This document shows, piece after piece, positions 16,175 to 21,674 of a DNA stretch of 25,516 nt. Position 1 is the stretch's first letter. The number at the start of each line of letters is the position of its first letter. A program made the position numbers and the translations under genes. The notes beneath the pieces were generated by a model, which made no database searches, was not told the origin of the DNA, and worked only from the letters and a program-made list of their open reading frames with translations. This DNA comes from Actinomycetota bacterium (GTDB lineage: Bacteria; Actinomycetota; Actinomycetes; S36-B12; UBA5976): assembly GCA_009923375.1 (NCBI GenBank), contig RFTO01000003.1, positions 1 through 25,516 of the forward strand, in the 5' to 3' direction.

Positions 16175-17014
16175 ATGCAATTTCTTCAATATGAGCCAGC
16201 GGGCGCTAATGGCCAGCGCACGAACAAGGCGCAATATCGCGGGATGCGCTATGAAATCCCCGGCATCTTCTTACCAGATGGCACATTGGATCAAGATGCC
16301 AATCTAGGCAATTTATTCGACCGTGTGGCCGGAACCTATGCGCAAACACAGCGCATGAGCATCGTCGGCCCAATCTATCAGCGCAACAGCGGTCTTCAGG
16401 ATCAGGTGTTTGTTGATGGCCAGATCGTGCGCGAAGATGCCAGCCTGTTCTATCCGCAGGCGCAGGACTATCTAGCCACGCTGGTCGATGCCTTTCCGAA
16501 CAGCTTTGTCGATTATGATGGCAGCGTGTTCAACGTGCTGGGCGCATACGACGCCTATCGCGAACCGTATCAGAACCCGTCAATCAGTTGGTATCAGTTC
16601 ACGCTGCCGCCTGCCGCAGTGATCGAACGCTATCAGATCGCCGATGATCTGGCTGCCTATGGCACCAAGGTGCTGCCTTGGTTCGGCCTGAAGCATGATC
16701 TAGTCACAAAAGCAATCTTGATGAAGCTGGTGGTGCAGGATGTGGCTTTTGCCAAGCCAGACCTGCCAGCCGGTGATCGCTTCTATGCCGTGACCTATGA
16801 TGAAGCTGGAGCAATCAATCCGCTGGTCGATGCCTACATCATCACGACCGCCGACTTCATGCGCGACTATTGCGACCGGCACGGCCTGCTGTTCCCGGTC
16901 AATGATGCCATGGCTGAAATGATCACCATGTGGGGCGTGGTCTTTAATGCCGACACTTTGGCCCTGACGACGGTAAAGGCTTATTATGAATATGGTGAAA
17001 CGCCTACCTTCTGA
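16175..17014 (+). CDS. Unknown protein of the tail/adhesion region
   Basis: A 279-residue protein. AAGGGAACC precedes ATG 16175 by 4-8 bases, whereas the longer in-frame form would run back into the previous gene. The N-terminal half is rich in Tyr, Asp and Gln (YRGMRYEIPGIFLPDGTLDQ, VGPIYQRNSGLQDQVFVDGQ) and suggests beta structure. The C-terminal half is more helical (VTKAILMKLVVQDVAFA, FMRDYCDRHGLLFPVNDAMA). No signal, membrane segment, catalytic motif or known domain is evident. Its position behind the fibre gene suggests a fibre-associated or receptor-related role, by context only. Confidence 0.65.
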   Translation: MQFLQYEPAGANGQRTNKAQYRGMRYEIPGIFLPDGTLDQDANLGNLFDRVAGTYAQTQRMSIVGPIYQRNSGLQDQVFVDGQIVREDASLFYPQAQDYLATLVDAFPNSFVDYDGSVFNVLGAYDAYREPYQNPSISWYQFTLPPAAVIERYQIADDLAAYGTKVLPWFGLKHDLVTKAILMKLVVQDVAFAKPDLPAGDRFYAVTYDEAGAINPLVDAYIITTADFMRDYCDRHGLLFPVNDAMAEMITMWGVVFNADTLALTTVKAYYEYGETPTF

Positions 17015-17156
17015 AGACATGGAAGCAATCGACGCACGCTTCTGGGCGCAGGTCGAAACTGAACGTCAAGCCCGGCAACATTTCCAGCGTGAAATGCGGC
17101 CAAAATTGAGTTATAACGCCACAAAGTATCAATCACCAAAGGGATCACCGCCATGA
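16986..17156 (+). CDS. Overlapping 56-residue gene
   Basis: ATG 16986 has AAAGG 6 bases upstream. It overlaps the preceding gene's end by 29 bases in another frame, and its TGA overlaps the next ATG (ATGA at 17153). It fills what would otherwise be a 138-base gap. The product is highly charged and helical in the middle (MEAIDARFWAQVETERQARQ, HFQREMRPK) with a polar end. The ribosome site, the gap filling and the ATGA junction all support a real gene. The function is unknown. ATG 16992 is an alternative start. Confidence 0.6.
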   Translation: MNMVKRLPSEDMEAIDARFWAQVETERQARQHFQREMRPKLSYNATKYQSPKGSPP

Positions 17157-17668
17157 AAGAACCGACGAAAGCCAAGGCGACCAGCATCAAGGTCAACTAT
17201 ATCAAGTTCAATAATGGTGAAACGGTGCGCTGCGCTGCCACTTCTGGCGTGGCAACTGAACCGGCACTTAACACCAAGCTGGTCAAGCAGGCGCGTCATG
17301 GCGTGACCTTTGTCGCTAATGGCCCGGTTCGGATCGTGGCGCAGGGCGAAGGTGTCAAGCAGGTCAATGCCCTGTCTGGCCCATCTGACTATTTCATGTC
17401 GGTCGGCGATCACAACGTCGATGGTGTTGAAGTGCTGACGCCTGCGGCTTCGCACACAATCACCGGGACTGCCGATCTTGTCATCTGCGAAATTGAAGAC
17501 GAGCGGTGCGACAAGTTCCAAGTGTTCACCGGCCCGGCTGCCGTCAGCGGTGCAGCGTTCATTCACTATGCGGTCGGTTCGCGCCAACTGATGACCATCG
17601 AAAACAGCGATGGTTCAACCTTTTTTGTTGATGCCGGTGAAACTGCCGTCGTCGGCTTTGCAGCCTGA
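17153..17668 (+). CDS. Beta-rich virion-region protein, unknown
   Basis: A 171-residue protein with AAAGGGA 7 bases before its ATG. The N-terminus is Lys/Thr-rich, followed by alternating strands (VRCAATSGVATEPALNTKLV, VTFVANGPVRIVAQGEGVKQ, DYFMSVGDHNVDGVEVL) and a last strand pair STFFVDAGETAVVGFAA. The regular strand/turn pattern suggests a small beta-sandwich, as in tail-tip or capsid-binding proteins. No cysteine cluster, membrane segment or known motif. It is the last gene before the lysis cassette. Confidence 0.65.
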   Translation: MKEPTKAKATSIKVNYIKFNNGETVRCAATSGVATEPALNTKLVKQARHGVTFVANGPVRIVAQGEGVKQVNALSGPSDYFMSVGDHNVDGVEVLTPAASHTITGTADLVICEIEDERCDKFQVFTGPAAVSGAAFIHYAVGSRQLMTIENSDGSTFFVDAGETAVVGFAA

Positions 17669-17682
17669 AAGTGAAGTGGGCC

Positions 17683-17910
17683 ATGGATGGAACGACTGTT
17701 GCGGCTTTGATTGCCTTCCTTGGCTTGGCCGGGTCTGGCATTGCTGTTTGGGTGTCGCTGCGTGAACGGCTGGTTCGCGCTGAAACCAAGATCGAAGGGC
17801 TGGAAGCGCAGCACAAGGATCACAAGTCAGATGTGCAGCTTCTTCGCGAGTGGCTGGAAGGTCAGTTCGCAGAACTGCGCAAGGGGCTTGATCGAAAGGC
17901 AGACCGCTGA
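17683..17910 (+). CDS. Membrane protein with cytoplasmic coiled coil (lysis region)
   Basis: A 75-residue protein with one N-terminal membrane segment (~4-23, TVAALIAFLGLAGSGIAVWV), then a charged coiled coil with clear heptads (LVRAETKIEGLEAQ, DVQLLREWLEGQFAELRKGL). The in-frame GTG at 17671 would add four residues; ATG is preferred but neither has a strong ribosome site. Small proteins of this form directly before an endolysin are often holins, holin regulators or XhlA-like lysis proteins. XhlA has its membrane segment at the other end, so I give no name. The stop shares a base with the endolysin start. Confidence 0.62.
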   Translation: MDGTTVAALIAFLGLAGSGIAVWVSLRERLVRAETKIEGLEAQHKDHKSDVQLLREWLEGQFAELRKGLDRKADR

Positions 17911-18416
17911 TGACTGAACCTGCATGGCTGATCATCGCCAGATCGCACATTGGCCTGAAGGAAATTCCCGGCCCGACGCATAGCAACGTCATCACCGGCT
18001 GGCTGTCAAAGCTGGGCGCATGGTGGCGTGAAGACGAAACGCCATGGTGCGGAACCTTTGTGGCGCATTGTATGCAGGCCGCTGGTCTGCCCTATCCGAA
18101 GGACTGGTTCAGGGCAAAGGCATGGGCCGACTATGGGGCGCTGCTGCGGCCTGAACGACTGGCACCGGGCGCACTGCTGATCTTTGATCGCAAGACCGCC
18201 AGTGGCCGTTCAGTCGGGGGCCATATCGGCTTCTATGTTGGCGAAGACAAGTTCTGCTATCATGTGCTGGGCGGCAATCAATCTGACAGTGTTTCAATCG
18301 CACGCATTGTCAAAAGTCGCTGCATCGCAACACGCTGGCCGAAGGATGTGCCGGTCGGCGCTGGCCCTGTTACCGTCGCCAGCAATGGCGGCACCATTTC
18401 CACCAACGAAGCATGA
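17910..18416 (+). CDS. Endolysin, TIGR02594-type Cys/His (NlpC/P60-CHAP fold) family
   Basis: A 168-residue protein. WLIIARSHIGLKEIPGPTHS is the family's N-terminal signature, followed by DETPWCGTFVAHCMQAAGLP with the catalytic Cys47, GGHIGFYVGED with His105, and VLGGNQSDSVSIARI with Asn123 as the third catalytic residue, and a final W (TRWP). Such enzymes cleave peptide bonds in the cell wall peptidoglycan. There is no signal peptide, so a holin is required for access. The last ~15 residues are a Gly/Ser/Thr tail. AAAGG lies 10 bases before the ATG. Confidence 0.85.
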   Translation: MTEPAWLIIARSHIGLKEIPGPTHSNVITGWLSKLGAWWREDETPWCGTFVAHCMQAAGLPYPKDWFRAKAWADYGALLRPERLAPGALLIFDRKTASGRSVGGHIGFYVGEDKFCYHVLGGNQSDSVSIARIVKSRCIATRWPKDVPVGAGPVTVASNGGTISTNEA

Positions 18417-18427
18417 GGAACAAGACC

Positions 18428-18598
18428 ATGGTCAAGTGGATCATCGAACGACTGAAAGAACCTTCGACTTTTGCAGGTCTGGCGGGCCTTGCCGGTGCCT
18501 ATGGCATCGCGCAGCCGCTATATCAGGCCAGTGTGGCCGTCATCATGGCTGTCGCCGGTCTGGCGGCTGTCCTGATGGCTGACAAGCCCAAAGCCTGA
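18428..18598 (+). CDS. Putative small holin
   Basis: A 56-residue protein with GAGGA 8 bases before ATG 18428; an upstream in-frame ATG (18413) overlaps the endolysin stop but lacks that spacing. An amphipathic N-terminus (MVKWIIERLKEPSTFAG) leads into two short hydrophobic segments, ~17-33 and ~35-51 (YQASVAVIMAVAGLAAVLMA), and ends DKPKA. Short proteins with the LKEPSTWAGLA-like phrase are common next to phage endolysins and are usually taken for holins. Its size is at the low end for class II holins. If it is the holin, the 75-residue coiled-coil protein could be its regulator. Confidence 0.6.
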   Translation: MVKWIIERLKEPSTFAGLAGLAGAYGIAQPLYQASVAVIMAVAGLAAVLMADKPKA

Positions 18599-18819
18599 TG
18601 ATCAAGCTGCTGGCGGCGCTGTTTGTGTTTCTAGGCAGGCTTCTGGGCCTGTTGAAAGAACGCAAGTTGGAAGAACAGGGTCGCCAGCAGGCCATCAAGG
18701 AACAAGAAAATGAAATCACAAGGCAAGTCGAACTGGCGGAATATGTCGATCTGCATCCTGATCATGATCGGGATGAACGGCTGCGCAACCGTTTCGACCG
18801 TTCCCGTTCCGGTGAATAG
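18598..18819 (+). CDS. i-spanin (Rz-like inner-membrane spanin)
   Basis: A 73-residue protein. The first ~19 residues are a membrane anchor (IKLLAALFVFLGRLLGLL), followed by a Glu/Gln/Lys/Arg-rich periplasmic coiled coil (ERKLEEQGRQQAIKEQENEI). The C-terminus DERLRNRFDRS resembles that of other i-spanins. The o-spanin gene begins inside it in the +1 frame, exactly as Rz1 is embedded in lambda Rz. Together they would fuse inner and outer membranes in the last step of lysis. The protein is shorter than most Rz proteins. ATG overlaps the putative holin stop by one base. Confidence 0.72.
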   Translation: MIKLLAALFVFLGRLLGLLKERKLEEQGRQQAIKEQENEITRQVELAEYVDLHPDHDRDERLRNRFDRSRSGE

Positions 18820-18955
18820 CTACTGCCTTGTGGCCAAGCCCATCAGCTACGACAGCAAGACTGACAGTTCTGCGACCGTGGCCGCTATTGAGAAGCACAA
18901 TTCAATTTGGATGTGCATCTGCGAAAAGGACTGTCCAGCCAAGTCAGGATCATGA
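18710..18955 (+). CDS. o-spanin (Rz1-like outer-membrane lipoprotein)
   Basis: An 81-residue lipoprotein starting within the i-spanin gene (110-base overlap, +1 frame), with AAGGA 8 bases before its ATG. The signal peptide has a basic start (MKSQGKSNWR), a hydrophobic core (MSICILIMIGMNG) and a probable lipidated Cys at ~25 (MNGC; not a perfect lipobox). The mature part has a Val/Pro run (STVPVPVNSYC) as in Rz1 and ends with TVAAIEKHNSIWMCICEKDC, a motif (HNxxWxxxC) common in phage o-spanins. Cysteines at ~37, 69, 71 and 75 could form disulfides. Confidence 0.72.
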   Translation: MKSQGKSNWRNMSICILIMIGMNGCATVSTVPVPVNSYCLVAKPISYDSKTDSSATVAAIEKHNSIWMCICEKDCPAKSGS

Positions 18956-19609
18956 ATGTTCAAGTTCGACCCGGCCTTGCTGCCGTTTTGCACCGACCGG
19001 CAGCGTGAACTGCTGGAAACATGGGATCGACTAGGAAGCCTTGCTGAAGCGGCCCGCACACTGGGCTGCGACAAAAAGAACTTTGATCTTGCCATCAAGG
19101 CCGTCGTGAAGAAGGCCGTGCTTCAGGGCTATTCGCCAGATCATGACATGATCAGGACGGTGCCTGATGGCTTCATGGTCAAGGGCGTGTCTAGCTATTA
19201 CAAGGCTACGCCAGACGGCCCGGCGCAATGGGTCAAGAGCAGCGCCACGCAGCAGGCGATCATCGACGCGCTGCGCGATGTTGTCGAAGCCTTGAAGCAA
19301 GACATCCCGTTCGCGACCGCCATCACACCGCCAGATCATGTCGATGCCGATCTTTGCAACCTTTACACGTTCACCGATTACCATCTGGGAATGCTGGCGT
19401 GGAACGAAGAAGGCGGTGCCGACTGGGACATCAAGATCGCCGAGGACATCTTGATCAGCGTCATGGCCCGCATGATCGACCAGTCACCGAACGCTGAAGG
19501 CGCGATCATCAACATTCAGGGCGACTTCCTGCACACCGATGGCAAAACACCAGTCACGCCAACCAGCAAGCACGTTCTTGATGCCGACAGCCGGTTCCCG
19601 AAAGGGTGA
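18956..19609 (+). pseudogene. Metallophosphoesterase, N-terminal half (frame broken)
   Basis: A 217-residue product, beginning right after the o-spanin stop. The N-terminus (~10-45, LETWDRLGSLAEAARTLGCD) is a helix-turn-helix-like domain, as in related phage proteins. The phosphoesterase core then starts: FTDYHLGM gives the DxH metal ligands Asp141 and His143, and IQGDFLHTD gives Asp190. It stops at FPKG inside the conserved region VLDADSRFPK. The remaining metal ligands are in the next ORF, one frame back. One extra base in the AAAGGG run at 19601-19606 would restore a single ~380-residue protein. It may be a true mutation, a sequencing error, or two coupled genes (GTGA overlap). Phages use such enzymes in nucleic acid or nucleotide hydrolysis; the substrate is unknown. 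Confidence 0.7.
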
Positions 19610-20109
19610 TCAGGCAGATGGTCGCAATGGCGCTGGCAAAGCATGAGACAGTTCATCTGGTGATCGCCGAAGGCAATCACGATGAAGAAAGCGCAGGGTG
19701 GCTGGCTGACCTGTTTGCGGTTCACTATGAACAGGACGACCGGATCACGGTCAACAACGCTTCGCTGCCGTTCTATGTCGTCGAATGGGGCCAGACCATG
19801 ATCGGCATCCATCATGGCCACAAGGTTAAGAACGAAAACCTGCCACTGCTATTCGCCGCGCAATATGCGGCGATCTGGGGCCGCACAATCCGCAGGGAAA
19901 TCCACTGCGGCCACCGGCACCACCGTGATGAAAAGGAATATAACGGTGTCACCGTCATTCAGCATCCAACGCTATCGGCCCGCGATGCCTATGCCGCACG
20001 CGGTGGCTGGATCGCTGACCGGGCTGCATGGTCGGTGACATATCACAAGCTGTTCGGGGCTGTTGGCCGTGTTATGGTGACGCCTGAAATGTGCGCAAAG
20101 CTAAACTGA
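19606..20109 (+). pseudogene. Metallophosphoesterase, C-terminal half (frame broken)
   Basis: A 167-residue reading frame whose first codon (GTG) overlaps the previous TGA. It holds the second half of the metal site: GNHDE (Asn24-His25-Asp26), IHHGH (His69-His70, His72) and CGHRHH (His103, His105). Then follow the family-typical VIQHPTLSARDAYAARGGW and a C-terminal YHKLFGAVGRVMVTPEM. It lacks the DxH and GD motifs, so alone it should be inactive. No ribosome site stands before the GTG, so translation needs coupling, frameshifting, or a corrected sequence. Conservation of all motifs in both halves argues the disruption is very recent or artificial. Confidence 0.7.
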
Positions 20110-20122
20110 AGGGACGATCAAG

Positions 20123-20275
20123 ATGCCACTGAAAAAAGGCTATAGCCAAAAGACCATCAGCGCCAACATCAGCCGCGAAGTGAAGCGCGGACACCCACAG
20201 AAGCAGGCCGTCGCCATTGCCCTGTCGGTGGCCAGCGATGCCAAGAAGAAGGCTGGCAAAGCCAAGAAACGCTGA
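20123..20275 (+). CDS. Small basic protein (DUF6496-like)
   Basis: A 50-residue, Lys-rich protein with GAAGGGA 8 bases before the ATG. The sequence MPLKKGYSQKTISANISREV, then KRGHPQKQAVAIALSVA, matches a small phage/bacterial family (MPLKxGxSxxTISxNIxxxxxxGxPxxQAxAIAxxxA) of unknown role, often found near head or DNA genes. The C-terminal tail is nearly all Lys/Ala/Gly, suggesting nucleic acid binding. It is the last plus-strand gene and ends 10 bases before the convergent hairpin. Confidence 0.78.
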   Translation: MPLKKGYSQKTISANISREVKRGHPQKQAVAIALSVASDAKKKAGKAKKR

Positions 20276-20284
20276 TTTGGGCGT

Positions 20285-20314
20285 CTGCCACTAAAGGCGG
20301 CTATTTAGTGGCAG
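20285..20314. terminator. Bidirectional terminator-like hairpin between convergent genes
   Basis: CTGCCACTAAA (20285-20295) and TTTAGTGGCAG (20304-20314) form a perfect 11-bp stem with an 8-base loop. The stop codon of the minus-strand gene (20301-20303) lies in the loop. A/T pairs at the stem top but no outer T-run, so efficiency as an intrinsic terminator is uncertain. The location at the convergence point supports the role. Confidence 0.62.
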
Positions 20315-20582
20315 CGGCCTTGCGCTTGGCGCGGGCCAGCATTCGCTGACCGAAGAAGATGACCTTTTCGGCATCATAGACTTCGGTGGTGCCGGGCTTG
20401 CCGTGGCCCTGCCGACCGGCTGCAATGCGCCAAGTGGCCTTGAAGGCATTGGCGACATCGAATTCCATCGACAGGGCTTCAATGATGTCATTGCATTCGG
20501 CCATATATGGCTGACCGCCAGATGTCGGGTCTTCGACCTGCACCTTGTAATAGTCAGATGATCCGCCAGTCAGTTTTGTCAT
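20301..20582 (-). CDS. Phage protein of the early block, unknown
   Basis: A 93-residue protein. ATG at 20582 overlaps the stop of the small Cys gene (ATGA) and has AAAGG 9 bases before it; the GTG at 20645 in the same frame would lie inside that gene. The sequence YMAECNDIIEALSMEFDVAN, AFKATWRIAAGRQG and TEVYDAEKVIFFGQRML loosely resembles the DUF3310/NTP-kinase-associated type (helix with N-A-x-K-x-x-W-R), but I am not sure. The C-terminus is Lys/Ala-rich. Last gene of the leftward operon. Confidence 0.65.
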   Translation of the reverse strand: MTKLTGGSSDYYKVQVEDPTSGGQPYMAECNDIIEALSMEFDVANAFKATWRIAAGRQGHGKPGTTEVYDAEKVIFFGQRMLARAKRKAAATK

Positions 20583-20710
20583 TGCCTGAAGCCTTTGCGT
20601 TTTGGGTCGATCTGCGGCTTGCTGGCGCACGTTTGGCGCAGACACGACAGAACACCGTTCAACGGAATGGTGGCCTTGCAGTGGTCACACCAGATTGCTT
20701 TAGCGTTCAT
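20579..20710 (-). CDS. 43-residue Cys-containing protein
   Basis: A small gene, ATGA-linked to both neighbours, with AGAAGG 10 bases before its ATG. The product begins MNAKAIWCDHCKATIPLNGV and continues LSCLRQTCASKPQ: a CxxC pair and a CxxxxC pair fit a minimal zinc ribbon. The tail is basic (PKRKGFRQ). Small zinc-binding proteins of this kind are frequent in phage early operons. The role is unknown. Confidence 0.6.
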   Translation of the reverse strand: MNAKAIWCDHCKATIPLNGVLSCLRQTCASKPQIDPKRKGFRQ

Positions 20711-20871
20711 TGGCGTGCAACCTTCTGCTGTTGCTGGCCCGAAAGAAGTTCAAGCATCCCATAGGACGCAGCTTCCCGTTCCAGATGGGCAAGGCGAGTG
20801 CGGGCGCGTTCCAACTGTTCAGGAAGGACGCGCTGGCGGTATAGGATGCGGTCGATGCGATCAACGGCCAC
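20707..20871 (-). CDS. 54-residue helical protein
   Basis: Starts at GTG 20871 with AGGA 8 bases upstream and overlaps the end of the membrane peptide gene by 11 bases. The stop overlaps the following ATG (ATGA). The product AVDRIDRILYRQRVLPEQLE, then RARTRLAHLEREAASYGMLE, is one long amphipathic, Arg/Glu-rich helix ending in a Gln-rich tail. Upstream in the same frame the ORF stays open but reads nothing protein-like, so the GTG start is chosen. Function unknown; a coiled-coil partner is plausible. Confidence 0.52.
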   Translation of the reverse strand: MAVDRIDRILYRQRVLPEQLERARTRLAHLEREAASYGMLELLSGQQQQKVARQ

Positions 20872-20977
20872 GGCTGATGATCCTGAAGGCTTTGCGAAGG
20901 TCGCGCTGGATCGACCAGACGCAGGCGATGCCGATGGCGGCAAAAACGACTTCGATGATGATGTGAATGATGTGCAT
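20861..20977 (-). CDS. 38-residue membrane peptide
   Basis: ATG 20977 has AAGGA 8 bases upstream, the same kind of site as the well supported genes of this operon. The product has one membrane segment (MHIIHIIIEVVFAAIGIACV) and a short basic tail (DLRKAFRIISRGR) that would stay in the cytoplasm. Small early membrane peptides in phages often modify host envelope or inhibit host proteins, but nothing specific can be inferred. The two neighbouring stem-loops and overlaps place it in the same transcript. Confidence 0.55.
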   Translation of the reverse strand: MHIIHIIIEVVFAAIGIACVWSIQRDLRKAFRIISRGR

Positions 20978-20998
20978 GATGGTGTTCCTTGTAATGAT

Positions 20999-21020
20999 GG
21001 GCGGGCCGCAAAGCCCGCCC
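20999..21020 (-). terminator. GC-rich hairpin between early genes
   Basis: A perfect 8-bp stem GGGCGGGC/GCCCGCCC with a 6-base loop, 8 bases past the stop of the 122-residue gene and 21 bases before the membrane peptide ATG. No T-run follows on the minus strand. It may be a partial terminator or an mRNA end protector. Confidence 0.5.
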
Positions 21021-21028
21021 TGATGGTT

Positions 21029-21397
21029 TCAAGCAAAATGATAATCGCAGACTTGATCGAACGGAACCGCTTCGCCAGCTTCGCGGGCTGCATGACGTTC
21101 GCGGGCCTGAAAATAACCGACATCATCCAGACCCTGATAGGCAGCCGAACCATAGGCAGGATCAATTTCGTTCCAATGACCAAAATCCAGATCGCGACCG
21201 GCAGCGACGGCAGCTTGAATGCGAACTAATAAGCGACCGGCTTCAGCTTCGCGATCCATAAAATAACGATCATGAGCAAAGCGGCGACCCGTCGCATCTT
21301 CAGCGACGACATAAATGGCGCGACCGTAAACGACCGAACCATCTTCATCGCGACCAAGATCGACCAGATCATCGCGAAGACCAAAAGAAAGTGCCAT
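21029..21397 (-). CDS. First gene after the palindromic promoter, unknown
   Basis: A 122-residue acidic protein. ATG 21397 with AAGGAAC is preferred; the longer ORF reading would start upstream of the inferred transcript start. The sequence (DDLVDLGRDEDGSVVYGRAI, YVVAEDATGRRFAHDRYF, MDREAEAGRLLVRIQAAVAA, DFGHWNEIDPAYGSAAYQG) suggests a beta-strand N-half and a helical C-half. It contains a D-F-G-H-W-x-x-x-D-P-x-Y-G-S-x-A-Y phrase that looks conserved. I do not recognise it. As the first gene behind a strong, apparently regulated promoter it is a candidate early host-takeover or regulator protein. Confidence 0.65.
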   Translation of the reverse strand: MALSFGLRDDLVDLGRDEDGSVVYGRAIYVVAEDATGRRFAHDRYFMDREAEAGRLLVRIQAAVAAGRDLDFGHWNEIDPAYGSAAYQGLDDVGYFQARERHAAREAGEAVPFDQVCDYHFA

Positions 21398-21427
21398 GTT
21401 TTTGTTCCTTGTGTGTGTGCTGCACCG

Positions 21428-21469
21428 TGTGTGCTTGCACACATTAGGGCGCTGCGCCCTATCTGTCAA
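21428..21469 (-). promoter_or_regulatory. Promoter with two palindromic operators
   Basis: On the minus strand TTGACA (21469-21464) is followed after 17 bases by TAATGT (21446-21441). The spacer consists almost wholly of a perfect 17-base palindrome, TAGGGCGCAGCGCCCTA (21461-21445). A second palindrome, TGTGTGCAAGCACACA (21443-21428), covers the expected transcription start. The -35 is consensus and the -10 only partial, which suits a controlled promoter. It reads into the 122-residue gene. Confidence 0.58.
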
Positions 21470-21475
21470 CAGGCA

Positions 21476-21673
21476 TCAGAACGGAACAAACAGTTCCCAA
21501 TGATCGCAGCCATCCTTCCACGCTTCGACCGGGATCGGCTGCTGCCATTGTTTGCAGAAGCCACCGTCGAAGTGGTCGCATTCGATGCAGCGCGGTTCGT
21601 CCAGCTTCTGCCCTGTCATGGTGGCCGCTGACTGGATGATGTCGCGAAGGTGCTGTCTGGTGAAAATTCTCAT
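21476..21673 (-). CDS. Cys4 (zinc-ribbon-like) small protein
   Basis: A 65-residue protein, AAGGAAC 8 bases before ATG. The N-terminal helix (RQHLRDIIQSAATMTG) is followed by a four-Cys module: C29-x2-C32-x7-C40-x2-W, PIP, EA, then G-C56-D-H and a C-terminal WELFVPF. The CxxC...GxC..W...P...GCD.W plan is widespread in small phage proteins and probably binds zinc. The same module is seen in the C-terminal part of the nuclease two genes upstream. It starts 2 bases after the helicase stop and so is co-translated with it. Confidence 0.72.
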   Translation of the reverse strand: MRIFTRQHLRDIIQSAATMTGQKLDEPRCIECDHFDGGFCKQWQQPIPVEAWKDGCDHWELFVPF

Positions 21674-21674
21674 G

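Noticed and set aside
19601..19607. Canonical -1 slippery heptamer AAAGGGT in the phosphoesterase
   Set aside because: The phase is wrong: the zero-frame codons here are AAA GGG TGA, so tRNAs would mispair at first positions after a -1 move.
20707..21183. 158-codon minus-strand frame as one gene
   Set aside because: Only its last ~54 codons look like protein; the upstream part crosses a hairpin and is antisense-like. A GTG start at 20871 is preferred.
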